Source: Alicyclobacillaceae bacterium
Lineage (GTDB): Bacteria > Bacillota > Bacilli > Kyrpidiales > Kyrpidiaceae
Direction: 5' to 3'
Length of the DNA stretch: 64,000 bases
NCBI GenBank assembly: GCA_029961045.1
Contig: JASBVN010000008.1
Coordinates: forward strand, 1 to 64,000
In this document: positions 26,212-36,291 of the stretch, piece by piece
Layout of the letters: the number at the start of each line of letters is the position of its first letter
Position numbering within the stretch: the first letter of the stretch is position 1
Translations under genes and position numbers: made by a program
The notes under the pieces: model-generated
Databases searched by the model: none
The model's input: the letters and a program-made list of their open reading frames with translations, nothing else
Told to the model about the DNA's origin: nothing

Positions 26212-27330
26212 ATGGGAAAACGGACGCCGGTTTATCCCGCCTATGCGGCGTGGGGCGCCCGGGTGATCGAATTCGGCGGATGGGACATGCCCGTCCAGTT
26301 TTCCGGGATTCTCGAGGAGCACCGTGCGGTCCGGGAACGGGCCGGATTGTTTGATGTGTCCCACATGGGCGAAATCGAAATTCGGGGTCCCGGGAGCAGC
26401 GAGTTGATTCAGCGTTTGGTGACCGGAGATGTCCGCGGCCTCTCTCCGGGGCGGGCGATGTACACGTTGATGTGCCGGCCCGACGGAGGGACGTTGGACG
26501 ACCTTTTGGTGTACCGCCTGGACGGGGAGCATTTCTTGCTGGTGGTCAATGCGGCCACCGCGGCCAAGGACTTGGCGTGGATTCTCGAGCACCGGACGGT
26601 TTCCGCGTCGGTCCGGGACTGCACCGGGGACACGGGGTTATTGGCCCTTCAGGGGCCCGCCGCCTCCTCGATTCTGGAACCGCTGACGGAGGTGCCCCTG
26701 AGATCCCTCAAGCCTTTTCACTTTGCTCGCGGGCGGGTGGCGGGGATCGAGGTTTGGATTTCCAGGACCGGTTATACGGGGGAAGACGGATTCGAACTGT
26801 TTGTGGGTGCTTCCGGCGCCTTGAATCTGTGGAATCGCCTCCTCGAAGCCGGTCGGCCGGCGGGGTTGGTGCCCGCTGGCTTGGGAGCGCGGGATACCCT
26901 TCGCCTGGAGGCCGGCCTTCCGCTGTACGGCCACGAATTGACGGAAGAGATCACGCCCTTGGAGGCGGGCTTGGAGCGGTTCGTCAAATGGGAAAGCGGG
27001 GATTTCATCGGAAAGGAAGCTCTCATGGCGCAACGGGAAAAGGGGCTTGCCCGCCGTCTGGCGGCTTTTGTGATGGAGGACCGCGGCGTGCCCCGGGCGG
27101 GGTATCCGGTCCTCTTCGAGGGCCGGACGGTGGGGTGGGTGACGAGCGGCACCTTCGGCCCGACCGTGGGGCGGAACATCGGCTTCGCCCTCGTGGAGGC
27201 GGATCGGGCGACTGAGGGCAGCGAACTGGAGATTCTCATTCGCCATCGGGCACTCAAAGCGACAGTGGTGCCGCGGCCGTTTTACCGGCGTCCCGCGGCG
27301 GAGGTCGAAAGGAGGGGGGACAAAACATGA
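26212..27330 (+). CDS. gcvT: Glycine cleavage system T protein (aminomethyltransferase)
   Basis: Transfers the methylene carbon of glycine from the H-protein arm to tetrahydrofolate. The 372-residue protein shows EFGGWDMPVQF, FDVSHMGEI, LLALQGPAA, the folate-site RTGYTGEDGFE and DTLRLEAGLPLYGHEL. Start ATG 26212 has AAAGGAGGTG. First gene of a riboswitch-controlled gcvT-gcvPA-gcvPB operon; the H protein is not in this window. Confidence 0.96.
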   Translation: MGKRTPVYPAYAAWGARVIEFGGWDMPVQFSGILEEHRAVRERAGLFDVSHMGEIEIRGPGSSELIQRLVTGDVRGLSPGRAMYTLMCRPDGGTLDDLLVYRLDGEHFLLVVNAATAAKDLAWILEHRTVSASVRDCTGDTGLLALQGPAASSILEPLTEVPLRSLKPFHFARGRVAGIEVWISRTGYTGEDGFELFVGASGALNLWNRLLEAGRPAGLVPAGLGARDTLRLEAGLPLYGHELTEEITPLEAGLERFVKWESGDFIGKEALMAQREKGLARRLAAFVMEDRGVPRAGYPVLFEGRTVGWVTSGTFGPTVGRNIGFALVEADRATEGSELEILIRHRALKATVVPRPFYRRPAAEVERRGDKT

Positions 27331-28679
27331 AGCGATGGAGTTATCTACCGCACACGGAGGAAGACCGTCGCCGCATGATGGAGGCGATCGGGATTGCCGA
27401 CATCGGAGAGTTGTTTGCCGATATCCCGGAGGAGGTCCGCTTCCAGGGGCGGTTGAATGTGCCGGAGGCGCTGTCGGAGCCCGAATTGGAGCGGCACCTG
27501 TCCTCTCTTGCGAACCGGAACCGCCACGTACAGGATTTGGTGTCTTTCTTGGGGGCCGGGGCCTACGAACACCACATTCCCGCGGTGGTGGACGCCGTAC
27601 TGTCCCGCGCGGAATTTTATACTTCGTACACCCCGTATCAACCGGAGATCAGCCAGGGGGTGTTGCAGGCGATTTTCGAGTATCAGACGATGGTCTGTGA
27701 ACTGCTCGGCCTTGAAGTGGCCAACGCCTCCATGTACGACGGAGCGTCGGCTTTGGCCGAAGCGGTGCTGGTGGCCTGCGCGGCCACCGGGCGCGATCGG
27801 GTGTGGGTGTCCGAGCTGGTCCACCCGGAATATCGGCGGGTGATCGAGACCTACGCGGGAGCCCAAGGTGTGGAAGTGGTGAACTGGGGCAGTGAAGGGG
27901 GCGTATCATCGGAAAAGGAGTTGGAGCGACTGGACGAGTCGGCGGCGGCCGTCGTCGTGCAATATCCCAATTTTCTCGGCTGCATCGAACCCCTTCGCCG
28001 GTGGTCCAGGCGGTCGAAGGAGGTGGGGGCCCTCTTGGTGACGGCGTCCTATCCGGTAGCTCTGGGCCTCCTCGAGTCCCCCGGCGCCTGTGGGGCGGAT
28101 ATTGCCGTGGCGGAGGGACAGCCCTTCGGCAATCCCTTGTCTTTTGGGGGACCGTATGTGGGCATGATGGCGGCTACGCGGATGCTGGTGCGGCGCCTGC
28201 CGGGGAGGATGGTGGGCGAGACGGTCGACCGGCAGGGCCGGCGGGGGTTCGTCCTGACGCTGCAGGCCCGGGAGCAACACATCCGGAGGGAGAAAGCGAC
28301 GTCCAACATCTGTTCCAATCAAGCCCTGAACGCGTTGGCGGCGACGGTGCACCTGGCTGCGTTAGGGCCGCGTGGGCTCCGGGAACTGGCGGAACTCAAT
28401 TTCCAAAAGGCCCACTACGCCCACCGGCGATTGACCGAAATTCCGGGGGTGGAGCCCCTGAACGACGGGCCTTTCTTCAACGAATTCGCTTTGCGCTTGC
28501 CCGTCCCGCCCGGAGAAGTCAACCGTTTCCTGTTATCCAAGGGCATCCTGGGGGGACTGGATCTCGGTCGGTTGGACGGCCGCTGGGAAAACGGGTGGTT
28601 GTTGGCGGTGACGGAGAGGCGCACCCGGAAAGACATCGACCGTTTGGTCGAATCGGTGGAGGAGGTGCTGAAATCGTGA
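27327..28679 (+). CDS. gcvPA: Glycine dehydrogenase (decarboxylating) subunit 1
   Basis: The N-terminal half of split P-protein, as in Bacillus. The 450-residue protein carries [29 protein letters not shown], and [11 protein letters not shown], typical of GcvPA. It lacks the PLP lysine, which is in subunit 2. Its ATG overlaps the gcvT stop (ATGA). Confidence 0.96.
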   Translation: MKRWSYLPHTEEDRRRMMEAIGIADIGELFADIPEEVRFQGRLNVPEALSEPELERHLSSLANRNRHVQDLVSFLGAGAYEHHIPAVVDAVLSRAEFYTSYTPYQPEISQGVLQAIFEYQTMVCELLGLEVANASMYDGASALAEAVLVACAATGRDRVWVSELVHPEYRRVIETYAGAQGVEVVNWGSEGGVSSEKELERLDESAAAVVVQYPNFLGCIEPLRRWSRRSKEVGALLVTASYPVALGLLESPGACGADIAVAEGQPFGNPLSFGGPYVGMMAATRMLVRRLPGRMVGETVDRQGRRGFVLTLQAREQHIRREKATSNICSNQALNALAATVHLAALGPRGLRELAELNFQKAHYAHRRLTEIPGVEPLNDGPFFNEFALRLPVPPGEVNRFLLSKGILGGLDLGRLDGRWENGWLLAVTERRTRKDIDRLVESVEEVLKS

Positions 28680-30130
28680 AGGAGATGCCGTTGATTTTTG
28701 AGCGGAGTCGGCCCGGCCGGTCCGCCTGCGATCTCCCGGAGTGCGACGTGCCGGGGATCCCGCCGGAACAGGGAGTGCCGGAAGGGTATCTCCGCGCGGA
28801 ATCTCCCCGGTTGCCCGAAGTCAGCGAGCCGGAGTTGATTCGCCATTACACGGCGTTGTCCAAGCGCAATCACGGGGTGGACACCGGATTTTATCCCCTC
28901 GGCTCTTGCACGATGAAATACAATCCCAAGCGCAACGAACGGGCGGCCCGGTTGCCGGGGTTTCAGCACCTTCACCCTTATCAGCCGGAGGAGACCGTCC
29001 AGGGGGCTCTGGAATTGATGGTGAGGCTTCAAGAGGGGCTGGCCGAGGTGACGGGGATGGATGCGGTCAGCCTGCAACCCGCGGCCGGAGCCCAGGGAGA
29101 ATGGGCCGGGCTGATGATGATCCGGGCTTATCACCGGCATCGGGGACAGAGCCGCAATAAGGTGATCATTCCCGATTCGGCCCACGGCACCAATCCGGCC
29201 AGTGCCGCCATGGCGGGATTCCGTGTGGCCACGGTTCGCTCCAATTCGCGGGGAGGTGTGGATTTGGACGCGTTGGCCCGGGAATTGGACGAAGATACGG
29301 CGGCTTTGATGCTGACCAACCCCAATACCCTCGGCCTGTTCGAGGAGGAGATCGCGACCATCGCCGACATGGTGCACCGAGCGGGAGGGTTGCTGTATTA
29401 CGATGGGGCCAACGCCAACGCGATTCTCGGTAAAACGAGGCCGGGGGACATGGGATTCGACGTGGTGCATCTCAATCTGCACAAGACCTTTTCTACTCCC
29501 CACGGCGGCGGGGGTCCCGGAGCCGGGCCGGTAGGCGTGAAGGCGTTCCTGGAGCCGTTTCTCCCGGTGCCGGTGGTGCGCCGGGAGCAAGACCGGTACA
29601 TCTTGGACTACGACCGTCCTTTGAGCATTGGGAAGGTGCGGAGTTTTTACGGGAATTTCGGGGTTCTCGTCCGGGCGTACGCGTATTTGCTGACCATGGG
29701 TCCCGACGGGTTGAGCCGGGTGGCGGAAGACGCCGTGCTCAACGCCAATTATCTTTTGCACCGGCTGCGTCCGCACTACGACGTTCCTTACGACCGGGTG
29801 TGTAAGCACGAATTTGTTTTGTCCGGAGCCCGCCAGAAGCGGCGGGGAGTCAAGACCGCGGATATTGCCAAGCGATTATTGGATTTTGGATTTCACCCTC
29901 CGACGATCTATTTTCCCCTCAATGTCGAGGAAGCGATCATGATCGAACCGACGGAGACGGAAAGTCTCGAAACCCTCGACGCTTTTGCCGAGGCGATGAT
30001 TCAGATCGCCAAGGAAGCCGAGGAAGATCCGGAGCGGGTCCGTTCGGCGCCCCACACGACGGTGGTGTCTCGGCTGGACGAGGTCCGAGCGGCCCGTTCA
30101 CCGGTTTTGCGCTGGAACCCCGCGGAATGA
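28676..30130 (+). CDS. gcvPB: Glycine dehydrogenase (decarboxylating) subunit 2
   Basis: The C-terminal, PLP-carrying half of P-protein; it decarboxylates glycine and passes the aminomethyl group to lipoyl-GcvH. The 484-residue protein contains [41 protein letters not shown] and the PLP-lysine motif [18 protein letters not shown]. Start GTG 28676 overlaps the gcvPA stop (GTGA) and has GGAGGAGGTG upstream. Confidence 0.96.
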   Translation: MKEMPLIFERSRPGRSACDLPECDVPGIPPEQGVPEGYLRAESPRLPEVSEPELIRHYTALSKRNHGVDTGFYPLGSCTMKYNPKRNERAARLPGFQHLHPYQPEETVQGALELMVRLQEGLAEVTGMDAVSLQPAAGAQGEWAGLMMIRAYHRHRGQSRNKVIIPDSAHGTNPASAAMAGFRVATVRSNSRGGVDLDALARELDEDTAALMLTNPNTLGLFEEEIATIADMVHRAGGLLYYDGANANAILGKTRPGDMGFDVVHLNLHKTFSTPHGGGGPGAGPVGVKAFLEPFLPVPVVRREQDRYILDYDRPLSIGKVRSFYGNFGVLVRAYAYLLTMGPDGLSRVAEDAVLNANYLLHRLRPHYDVPYDRVCKHEFVLSGARQKRRGVKTADIAKRLLDFGFHPPTIYFPLNVEEAIMIEPTETESLETLDAFAEAMIQIAKEAEEDPERVRSAPHTTVVSRLDEVRAARSPVLRWNPAE

Positions 30131-30170
30131 CGGCCGGATTGGCCGGCCTGACAAAACGGGAGGAATCGCG

Positions 30171-30204
30171 GAGAAAACAAGGGCCGCCGATCGTTCGGCG
30201 GCCC
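30171..30204 (-). terminator. Terminator for the minus-strand repeat-protein gene
   Basis: A perfect 10-bp stem GGGCCGCCGA (30181-30190) / TCGGCGGCCC (30195-30204) with a 4-nt loop. Read on the minus strand it is followed by TTGTTTTCTC, so it ends the gene at 30251-30883. It could also slow transcription leaving gcvPB. Confidence 0.75.
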
Positions 30205-30250
30205 CGTGCGTCTTCTCTCGGGGAGCGGCTCGGTGCGGAACGGCGGCCCT

Positions 30251-30883
30251 TCACGCCCTCGGGGCGTTGTGGTCGGCCTGCATGACTTGGTTCAGCGCGG
30301 CGGGGTTGACCGGCGGTCTGTAGGCCGCCTGGGTGAAGCCGGCGGCTTGAGCCGGCTGATAGGCGCCGGCCGGCTGGGAAGGAGTGTTTCCGGCTTCACT
30401 CCGGTTGTGGTCGGCTTGGAGGACCTGTTGGAGGGCGGTCTGGTTCACCGGAGGAACCGTGTGCCATCCGTAAGCGTAAGCGGGTTGGACGGATGTCCCG
30501 GAAGGTTGGAACGCTCCGGCCCGGGCTTGGGTGTGATCCGCCCGCATCACCTGCTGGAGGGTTGTCGGGGGGATCCCCGGTGCCGTCATCCCGACGTAGG
30601 AAGGGGTATAGGGGACGCCGTACGGAACGGCCGGAGGGGCCATGAAGGCTCCGGCGGCCTGGGGTTGGGAAGCGATCCAATTCAAGTTTTGCTCCAGTTG
30701 GTTGCACAGTTGCTGGATCTGCTTCAACTGCTGGACGGCATTGGATTCCGCCCGGGAGATGTTTTGAAGGGAAGTTTGGCCGAACTGGTTCAATTGATCG
30801 GCGTTGCGCTGCTCCTGAGCGATTAACTGATTGCAAATGTCTTGACATTGACGGACGGCTTGCTGCATTTGTTGAAGGGTCAT
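30251..30883 (-). CDS. Unrecognised Gln/Ala/Pro-rich protein with three QVxxADH repeats
   Basis: I do not recognise a family for this 210-residue protein. Residues 1-75 form a Gln-rich, probably coiled-coil helix with three Cys (QCQDICNQL, IQQLCNQLEQ). The rest is Pro/Tyr/Ala-rich and carries three copies of a motif: LQQVMRADHTQARAG, LQQVLQADHNRSEAG and LNQVMQADHNAPRA, each preceded by PP at 3-6 residues. The layout recalls spore coat or other structural surface proteins, but that is inference. Start ATG 30883 is favoured; a GTG at 30898 lies inside the GGAGG ribosome site. It has its own terminator. No signal peptide is seen. Confidence 0.7.
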   Translation of the reverse strand: MTLQQMQQAVRQCQDICNQLIAQEQRNADQLNQFGQTSLQNISRAESNAVQQLKQIQQLCNQLEQNLNWIASQPQAAGAFMAPPAVPYGVPYTPSYVGMTAPGIPPTTLQQVMRADHTQARAGAFQPSGTSVQPAYAYGWHTVPPVNQTALQQVLQADHNRSEAGNTPSQPAGAYQPAQAAGFTQAAYRPPVNPAALNQVMQADHNAPRA

Positions 30884-30965
30884 CAATGCCGGTGCCACCT
30901 CCAGATTTGATGTCGTGTCGGCTCGCCGTACACGCCGTCGTTAAGTTGTTCCAAAAAAGGCGGGA

Positions 30966-31595
30966 TTATTCACCTTTAAACCGGAGGTGGGCCGTGTCGT
31001 TGAAGGCGATCAAACGAGCCCCCCTTGGACCCAGGGCGAATCGGGTGAGGGAAGTGTTGGCGACGGTTTCCCCGGTGTATTCCGCAGGAAACAGCTGTCC
31101 CAGCAGGGCTCGGATCCAACCTCCATGGGTCACCAGGATTAATCGTGCTCCCGGATGGGCGGAAGCCCATTCCTGGACGGCGGCCAGACCCCGGGCGGCC
31201 ATGGCGTGCCACGGTTCGACGCCGTGCTCTTCCTCGCTCCGCCCGCCCTTCCGGGTGAAAAGGCTTTCGATTTCCTGGCGGGTGAGACCCTCGAAACGGC
31301 CAAAATTTCGTTCCCGCAGTCGCGGATCCGGTACGGCCGGCACACCGCAGTGCCGGGCGATGGTTTCGGCCGTCTCCCTGGCCCTCCGCAAATCGCTGCA
31401 GTAAAGGCGGTCCCAGGGCTCGAGCGCCAAACGGCGGGCGACCGCCGCCGCCTGGCGCCGCCCCTCCGGAGACAGGGGCACGTCTCGGTGTCCTTGGATG
31501 CGCTGTTCTCGATTCCAGACGGTTTCTCCGTGGCGTACAAGACAAAAAATCGTCTCCCGCGCCGGGATGCGGTCCGCTTGTTGCGGCCATCTCAC
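30966..31595 (-). CDS. Histidine phosphatase family protein
   Basis: A 209-residue member of the histidine phosphatase superfamily (phosphoglycerate mutase-like). It has the phospho-His motif CLVRHGETVWN with His22, YCSDLRRARETAE, LRERNFGRFEG and the second catalytic His in ILVTHGGW. This is the CobC/PhoE/GpmB-type layout; most of these act as broad phosphatases rather than mutases. Start GTG 31595 follows GAGGGAGAGGA. It lies 83 bases upstream of the repeat protein on the same strand and divergent from aroQ. Confidence 0.87.
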   Translation of the reverse strand: MRWPQQADRIPARETIFCLVRHGETVWNREQRIQGHRDVPLSPEGRRQAAAVARRLALEPWDRLYCSDLRRARETAETIARHCGVPAVPDPRLRERNFGRFEGLTRQEIESLFTRKGGRSEEEHGVEPWHAMAARGLAAVQEWASAHPGARLILVTHGGWIRALLGQLFPAEYTGETVANTSLTRFALGPRGARLIAFNDTAHLRFKGE

Positions 31596-31773
31596 GTTCG
31601 ATCCTCTCCCTCGCGCGACGCCGGGCGCCGGCGGCGCCGAAACTCGCCGGCCGGGCCGAGGCGCGCAACCGGCTTTTACCCCGAGTATACAACGGGTCTA
31701 CCCGGGGCGGGGATGAGGGACGGCCTCGGCGATCCCTCGGCGGTCGGGCCCGTCGGCGCGAAGCGGGGGCGCA

Positions 31774-31803
31774 TTGTGCGACGGGTCCCGCGGATGATAC
31801 AAT
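31774..31803 (+). promoter_or_regulatory. Sigma-A promoter for aroQ
   Basis: TTGTGC (31774-31779), an 18-bp spacer and an extended -10 TG-A-TACAAT (31795-31803) lie 46 bases before the aroQ start. Confidence 0.65.
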
Positions 31804-31848
31804 GGCAAAAGAGCGATTACGGCGCGGTTGAACGGAAGGAGAGCAATC

Positions 31849-32304
31849 GTGCGGAAGTTTCTCGTGTTGCACGGGCCGAATCTCAATCTGTTGGGCTCGC
31901 GCGAGCCCGAAGTCTACGGCCGTCAAACCCTTGAAGAGATCGACCACATGTTGCAAGAGTGGGCGGAGCAGCGGGGTTGCCGGGTGGATACGTTCCAATC
32001 CAATTCGGAAGGGGCCCTGATCGACCGCATCCATGAAGCGCGGGACCGGTACGACGGCATCGTGATCAATCCGGGGGCCTATACCCATTACAGCATCGCC
32101 CTTCGCGACGCTTTGGCCGCCGTGCCGGTTCCCGCGGTGGAAGTCCATCTGAGCAACGTGCACGCTCGGGAGCCGTTTCGGCGGCATTCGGTGATTTCAC
32201 CGGTGGTGCGGGGCGTGATCGCCGGTTTGGGGCCCGTCGGCTATCGGCTGGCCCTCGAAGCGTTGTGGGCGGAGTTGGACGGAGGAGGGAGCGCCGGTGC
32301 GTGA
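31849..32304 (+). CDS. aroQ: Type II 3-dehydroquinate dehydratase
   Basis: Converts 3-dehydroquinate to 3-dehydroshikimate in the chorismate pathway. The 151-residue protein shows [16 protein letters not shown], catalytic Tyr in [36 protein letters not shown] and [17 protein letters not shown]. Start GTG 31849 follows GGAAGGAGAG. It overlaps pepQ by 8 bases; aroQ-pepQ-efp is the B. subtilis yqhS-yqhT-efp order. Confidence 0.96.
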   Translation: MRKFLVLHGPNLNLLGSREPEVYGRQTLEEIDHMLQEWAEQRGCRVDTFQSNSEGALIDRIHEARDRYDGIVINPGAYTHYSIALRDALAAVPVPAVEVHLSNVHAREPFRRHSVISPVVRGVIAGLGPVGYRLALEALWAELDGGGSAGA

Positions 32305-33364
32305 CCGGGTGGCGCGGCTGCAGGACAAACTGGCGGAGCGGGAACTGGATGCGGTTTTGATTACGGAACCTCACAACCGCCGGTACATAAGCGGCTTTAC
32401 GGGAACGGCGGGCTACGTGCTCGTCGGGCGGCGGGAGGCTGTTTTTTTGACCGATTTTCGCTATGTGGAACAGGCGCGCGCCCAGGTGTCGGGCCTACAA
32501 GTCGTCCGGCACGGGGCGCAGGTGACGGATACCCTCCGCGAGTTGCTCCAGGCGTGGGGCGCGCGAAGGGTCGGTTTCGAGCAGGAACACGTCAGCGTGG
32601 GGTGGTGGGAGCGCCTTCGGGCCGCTTTGGCGCCCGTGGAATTGGTCGGCACCTCCGGTTTGGTCGAGGAGTCGCGCATGGTCAAAGACGAAGGGGAACT
32701 GGCCCGGATTCGCCGGGCTGCCGCCATCGCCGATCAGGCGTTTCGCGCCGTTTTGGACCTGGTTCGCCCGGGGGTGCGGGAGCGAGACTTGGCGGTGGCG
32801 CTGGAGAGGACCATGCAAGATTTGGGAGCCTCCGGCCCTTCCTTTGAGATCATCGTCGCTTCGGGGTGGCGGTCGGCCTTGCCCCACGGCGTAGCCAGCG
32901 ACAAACTCGTGGAGAAAGGCGATTTGGTCACCTTCGACTTCGGCTGCGTGTACGAAGGCTACTGTTCCGACTTGACCCGAACGGTCGGAGTGGGGTTTCT
33001 CGACGAACCGAAAAGGCGGATGTACGAAGTGGTGGAGGAAGCCCAGCGGGCGGCCCTGGCGGCGATTCGCCCTGGAATGACCGGCCGGGAGGCGGATGCC
33101 GTCGCCCGGTCTCTCATTGAGGAAGCCGGCTTCGGCGAAGCGTTCGGCCATTCCCTCGGGCACGGGTTGGGCCTTGCGATTCACGAGAGTCCTCGTCTGG
33201 CCGCCCAGAGCGAGGAGGTCCTTCGGCCCGGCATGGTCGTGACTGTGGAACCCGGCGTGTATGTTCCGGGCGTCGGCGGCGTGCGGATCGAGGACGACGT
33301 CGTCATCACACCCGACGGGTGTGCGCGCCTGACCTTTTCTCCTAAAGAACTTCTCATTCTGTAA
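32297..33364 (+). CDS. pepQ: M24 family Xaa-Pro dipeptidase/aminopeptidase
   Basis: A dinuclear-metal pita-bread peptidase cleaving Xaa-Pro bonds. The 355-residue protein has the N-terminal creatinase-like domain, then metal ligands in [18 protein letters not shown] (two Asp), [12 protein letters not shown] (His), [10 protein letters not shown] and RIEDDVV (two Glu). This is the YqhT type. Start GTG 32297 is inside aroQ after GGAGGAGGGAG. Confidence 0.92.
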   Translation: MRDRVARLQDKLAERELDAVLITEPHNRRYISGFTGTAGYVLVGRREAVFLTDFRYVEQARAQVSGLQVVRHGAQVTDTLRELLQAWGARRVGFEQEHVSVGWWERLRAALAPVELVGTSGLVEESRMVKDEGELARIRRAAAIADQAFRAVLDLVRPGVRERDLAVALERTMQDLGASGPSFEIIVASGWRSALPHGVASDKLVEKGDLVTFDFGCVYEGYCSDLTRTVGVGFLDEPKRRMYEVVEEAQRAALAAIRPGMTGREADAVARSLIEEAGFGEAFGHSLGHGLGLAIHESPRLAAQSEEVLRPGMVVTVEPGVYVPGVGGVRIEDDVVITPDGCARLTFSPKELLIL

Positions 33365-33380
33365 GAAAGGAGTACTGCGG

Positions 33381-33938
33381 ATGATTTCCAGCAACGACTT
33401 CCGTCCCGGCGTGACCATCGAGGTGGATGGGGAAATTTGGCAAGTCATTGAATTTATGCACGTCAAGCCCGGCAAGGGCTCGGCCTTCGTCCGGACGAAA
33501 CTCCGGAACGTCAAGACGGGGGCGGTCAAGGAGACCACCTTCCGGGCGGGCGAAAAAGTTCCGGAAGCCAAGGTCGAAACCAGGGAAATGCAGTATCTCT
33601 ATAACGACGGCGACAGCTACACCTTTATGGACACCGAGACCTACGAGCAAATTTCTATCCCGGCGTCGCAATTGGAGCGGGAGATCAAATTTTTGAAAGA
33701 AAACACGAATTGTTACGTCATGCTTCACGAAGGGGTGCCGATCGGCGTGGAGTTGCCCAACACCGTCGTCTTGGAAGTCGTGGCGACCGATCCCGGCATT
33801 AAAGGCGATACGGCGTCCGGTGGCAGCAAACCGGCCACTTTGGAGACGGGGCTGGTGGTTCAGGTTCCGTTTTTTATCAACGTGGGCGACAAGCTGGTCA
33901 TCGACACCCGCCACGGCCAGTACGTGTCGAGGGCGTAA
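33381..33938 (+). CDS. efp: Elongation factor P
   Basis: EF-P relieves ribosome stalling at polyproline. The 185-residue, three-domain beta protein begins [19 protein letters not shown], carries the modifiable Lys32 in [12 protein letters not shown], and ends [18 protein letters not shown]. Lys32 is the residue modified in Bacillus. Start ATG 33381 follows AGAAAGGAG. Confidence 0.97.
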   Translation: MISSNDFRPGVTIEVDGEIWQVIEFMHVKPGKGSAFVRTKLRNVKTGAVKETTFRAGEKVPEAKVETREMQYLYNDGDSYTFMDTETYEQISIPASQLEREIKFLKENTNCYVMLHEGVPIGVELPNTVVLEVVATDPGIKGDTASGGSKPATLETGLVVQVPFFINVGDKLVIDTRHGQYVSRA

Positions 33939-34042
33939 CGCCCGGCGGAGCCCGTCCGGCCGGAAAATCTCACCTGCCGGAGACCGGTCTAAAGCGCCGT
34001 TGTGCCGCATAGGTTGGACCGGCGGGTGGGAGGGATGCCGGA

Positions 34043-34321
34043 ATGTGGGACGGAATCCGGGAACACGCCGTCGCAGCCATGGGGGCGCTCCGGGTGGTGT
34101 CCGGCTGCATCGAATTGACGGCCGGCCTGCTGATCCTGTATTGGCGGTCCCTGGAAAAAGCCGTGTTGATCAACGCCGGATTGTCCCTGATCGGGCCGAC
34201 GGTGTTGATTCTGGCGACGGCCGCGGGGCTGACGGCCATGGCGGAGGATCTGTCCTGGGGGCGGATGGCGCTGATCCTCCTCGGGGTGGGGCTGATTCTG
34301 TGGGGCGTCCTGGGGGATTGA
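34043..34321 (+). CDS. yqhV: YqhV family small membrane protein
   Basis: A 92-residue membrane protein of the DUF2619/YqhV family, with hydrophobic segments near residues 25-34, 39-60 and 72-89. It lies between efp and the spoIIIA operon, exactly where yqhV sits in B. subtilis, where it is associated with sporulation regulons. Start ATG 34043 follows GGGAGGGATG. Function unknown. Confidence 0.8.
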   Translation: MWDGIREHAVAAMGALRVVSGCIELTAGLLILYWRSLEKAVLINAGLSLIGPTVLILATAAGLTAMAEDLSWGRMALILLGVGLILWGVLGD

Positions 34322-34435
34322 CACCCCGGCGGATGAGGGGCCGGAAGGCGGTGTATACTAGGGTCGTCCACCCGGCATCCGGGCCCGACTGTGGGATTCC
34401 GGGTGTTGGAAGCCACGGCAAAGGGGGTACCACCG

Positions 34436-34867
34436 GTGGAGACCCAGGTGAGGGAGAAAATCGCCTATCTGAAAGGTTTGGCCTCCGGTCTGAACGTCGA
34501 TCCGGAGTCGCGGGAAGGGCGCTTGCTCCACGGGTTTATCGACGTGCTGGACAGCCTTTCGGCATCGGTCGAACATTGGGCGGCGGAACAACAAGATCTG
34601 GAGGATTATGTTGCCGCCATGGACGACGATCTGAGCGATGTGGAAGAATTTCTGGACCTCGGCGGCGAAGACGACCTCTCGTATTTCCGGCTGGATTGCC
34701 CGGAATGCGGAAATGTCCTGTATGTCGACGAGGAGATGTTCGAAGACGACGATCCGGTGGAGATCGAGTGTCCTGAGTGCCACCACCGGATCGCGATCGG
34801 TGCGCCCGCAAAGGAAGATCCGGCGGACGGAGAGACGCCGCGCACTCGGGAGGTACCGCCGTCTTGA
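34436..34867 (+). CDS. Zinc-ribbon protein with CD1247-type N-terminal domain
   Basis: A 143-residue acidic protein. Residues 1-80 form a helical region (VREKIAYLKGLASGLNVDP) seen as the CD1247 N-terminal domain in Clostridia and Bacilli. Residues about 85-120 make a zinc ribbon with DCPECGNVLYV and ECPECHHRI. Cytoplasmic; function unknown. Start GTG 34436 follows AAGGGGGT. A TATACT at 34354-34359 may be its -10. Confidence 0.75.
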   Translation: METQVREKIAYLKGLASGLNVDPESREGRLLHGFIDVLDSLSASVEHWAAEQQDLEDYVAAMDDDLSDVEEFLDLGGEDDLSYFRLDCPECGNVLYVDEEMFEDDDPVEIECPECHHRIAIGAPAKEDPADGETPRTREVPPS

Positions 34868-34896
34868 CAAATTCAACATCGGAGCCCCATCAGCGA

Positions 34897-34933
34897 AAGC
34901 CTTAGGGAAAAAACCTAGGGCTTTTTTTTTTTT
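34897..34933 (+). terminator. Strong rho-independent terminator
   Basis: AAGCCTTAGG (34897-34906) pairs with CCTAGGGCTT (34914-34923) with one G:T pair, followed by an unbroken run of T to 34933. It ends the yqhV/zinc-ribbon unit ahead of spoIIIA. Confidence 0.93.
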
Positions 34934-35030
34934 GGTTCCAGCGGACGAAGGTCAAGACCATCACCATGAACAAAAGGTAGATCACGAGGAACACGACCAC
35001 CCATTTGACGAAAACGGCCAGCCAGTCCAA
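34902..35030 (-). CDS. Possible small single-pass membrane protein
   Basis: A 42-residue frame starting at TTG 35030 with a strong AAGGAGGAAGG upstream. It is mostly one hydrophobic helix (WLAVFVKWVVVFLVIYLLFM) and a basic tail (RWNQKKKSPRFFP). The last codons run through the A-tract that is the opposite-strand terminator. The ribosome site and the clean membrane helix argue that it is real; lack of any known family and its overlap with a terminator argue for caution. Confidence 0.42.
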   Translation of the reverse strand: MDWLAVFVKWVVVFLVIYLLFMVMVLTFVRWNQKKKSPRFFP

Positions 35031-35241
35031 GGTCCTTCCTCCTTTTCCGCATCTTCGCCGGACGCCCGGTCGAATCCGCGTCCGGGTTACTTCCGGAACG
35101 GTCCGAATCAGTATATGCGGCAAGGGACGAGGGGAGTGCGTCGAGTCCGCGGACTTGCGGGTCTGCGTGGGACGGGTGGTCTATCGAACACCCCTGTCCC
35201 ATATGAATGTAATAACTTCTGTCCGAAGGGATGGATGGGCC

Positions 35242-36285
35242 GTGAAGCGTCCGACCGCCGAACCCGGAACCAAGCAGCGGGAAGCCGGCTGCGGGGGCGT
35301 CCCCGAAGCCGTCCGCCGTCTGCTTCCTCCGAAAATCCGGAAGGCGTTGGAGTCTTGTTCCCCGGAAGTCTTGGAGGCGCTGGAAGAGATCCGCATCCGC
35401 CGGGATTTGCCTGTGCACCTGTGGACGGGAAGGGGCGAAGGATTTTTGATGGGGGAAGGCAGGCTGTCTCCCTTTCCGGCCGAAGGCATGGTGGCCGGGG
35501 CGGAAGACGTGATGCACGTCGTGCAGGGATTGTCGCAATCGTCCCTCTACGCCCTCGAAGAAGAGCTGCGCCGGGGCTATGTCACCCTGCCGGGCGGCCA
35601 CCGGGCGGGGATCGTCGGACGGGCGGTGGTGGCGGAAGGAAGGGTTCAAACCCAGGTGGACATCACCGGAGTGAACCTGCGGGTCGCCCGCCCGGTGACC
35701 GGGATTTCCCGGGATTTGGCGGATTGGTTGGTGGAACCCCCCGGGAAGATCGGCAGCGTCTTGATCATCTCGCCGCCGCAGTGCGGTAAGACCACGCTGC
35801 TGAGGGATTTGGCCTACCAGGTGAGCTCCGGGCGGTGGCATCCCCTGGTGGCCCCGCGGAAAGTCGCGGTGGTGGACGAACGGTCGGAGTTGGCCGGGAC
35901 GTGGAAAGGGCGGCGCCATTTTGATCTCGGCCCCCGGACGGATGTCCTCGACGGCTGTCCTAAGGCCGAAGGGATGATGATCCTGCTCCGGTCGATGTCC
36001 CCTGAAATTCTGGTGACCGACGAAATCGGCGGCGAAGAGGACGTGGCCGCCCTGAGGGAGGTGCTACGGGCCGGGGTGATTGTCTTTGCGTCGGTTCACG
36101 GCGGGGATCTGCAGGATATCCGGCGGCGTCCCTCCCTCCGCCCTCTCGTGGAAGAAGGGGCGTTTTTCCGGTACGTGGTCCTCAGCCGGCAACGGGGTCC
36201 CATGACGGTAGAGGGGATTTTCGACGCATCCGGCCGGAGGCTCCGCGCACAGCCCGGTCGGCAACCGGTGGCGTCCGGCGGGTGA
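35242..36285 (+). CDS. spoIIIAA: Stage III sporulation protein AA (ATPase)
   Basis: SpoIIIAA is the mother-cell secretion-type ATPase of the SpoIIIA-SpoIIQ channel. The 347-residue protein has EEIRIRRDLPV, a GHRAGIVGRAV block, Walker A SPPQCGKTTLLRD, VAVVDERSELAG and EILVTDEIGGEEDV. Start is between ATG 35203 and GTG 35242; I prefer GTG 35242. A CATATGAA near 35200 resembles a sigma-E -10, which would sit inside a longer frame, but the -35 match is poor. First of eight tightly packed genes. Confidence 0.92.
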   Translation: MKRPTAEPGTKQREAGCGGVPEAVRRLLPPKIRKALESCSPEVLEALEEIRIRRDLPVHLWTGRGEGFLMGEGRLSPFPAEGMVAGAEDVMHVVQGLSQSSLYALEEELRRGYVTLPGGHRAGIVGRAVVAEGRVQTQVDITGVNLRVARPVTGISRDLADWLVEPPGKIGSVLIISPPQCGKTTLLRDLAYQVSSGRWHPLVAPRKVAVVDERSELAGTWKGRRHFDLGPRTDVLDGCPKAEGMMILLRSMSPEILVTDEIGGEEDVAALREVLRAGVIVFASVHGGDLQDIRRRPSLRPLVEEGAFFRYVVLSRQRGPMTVEGIFDASGRRLRAQPGRQPVASGG

Positions 36286-36291
36286 TCGGGC

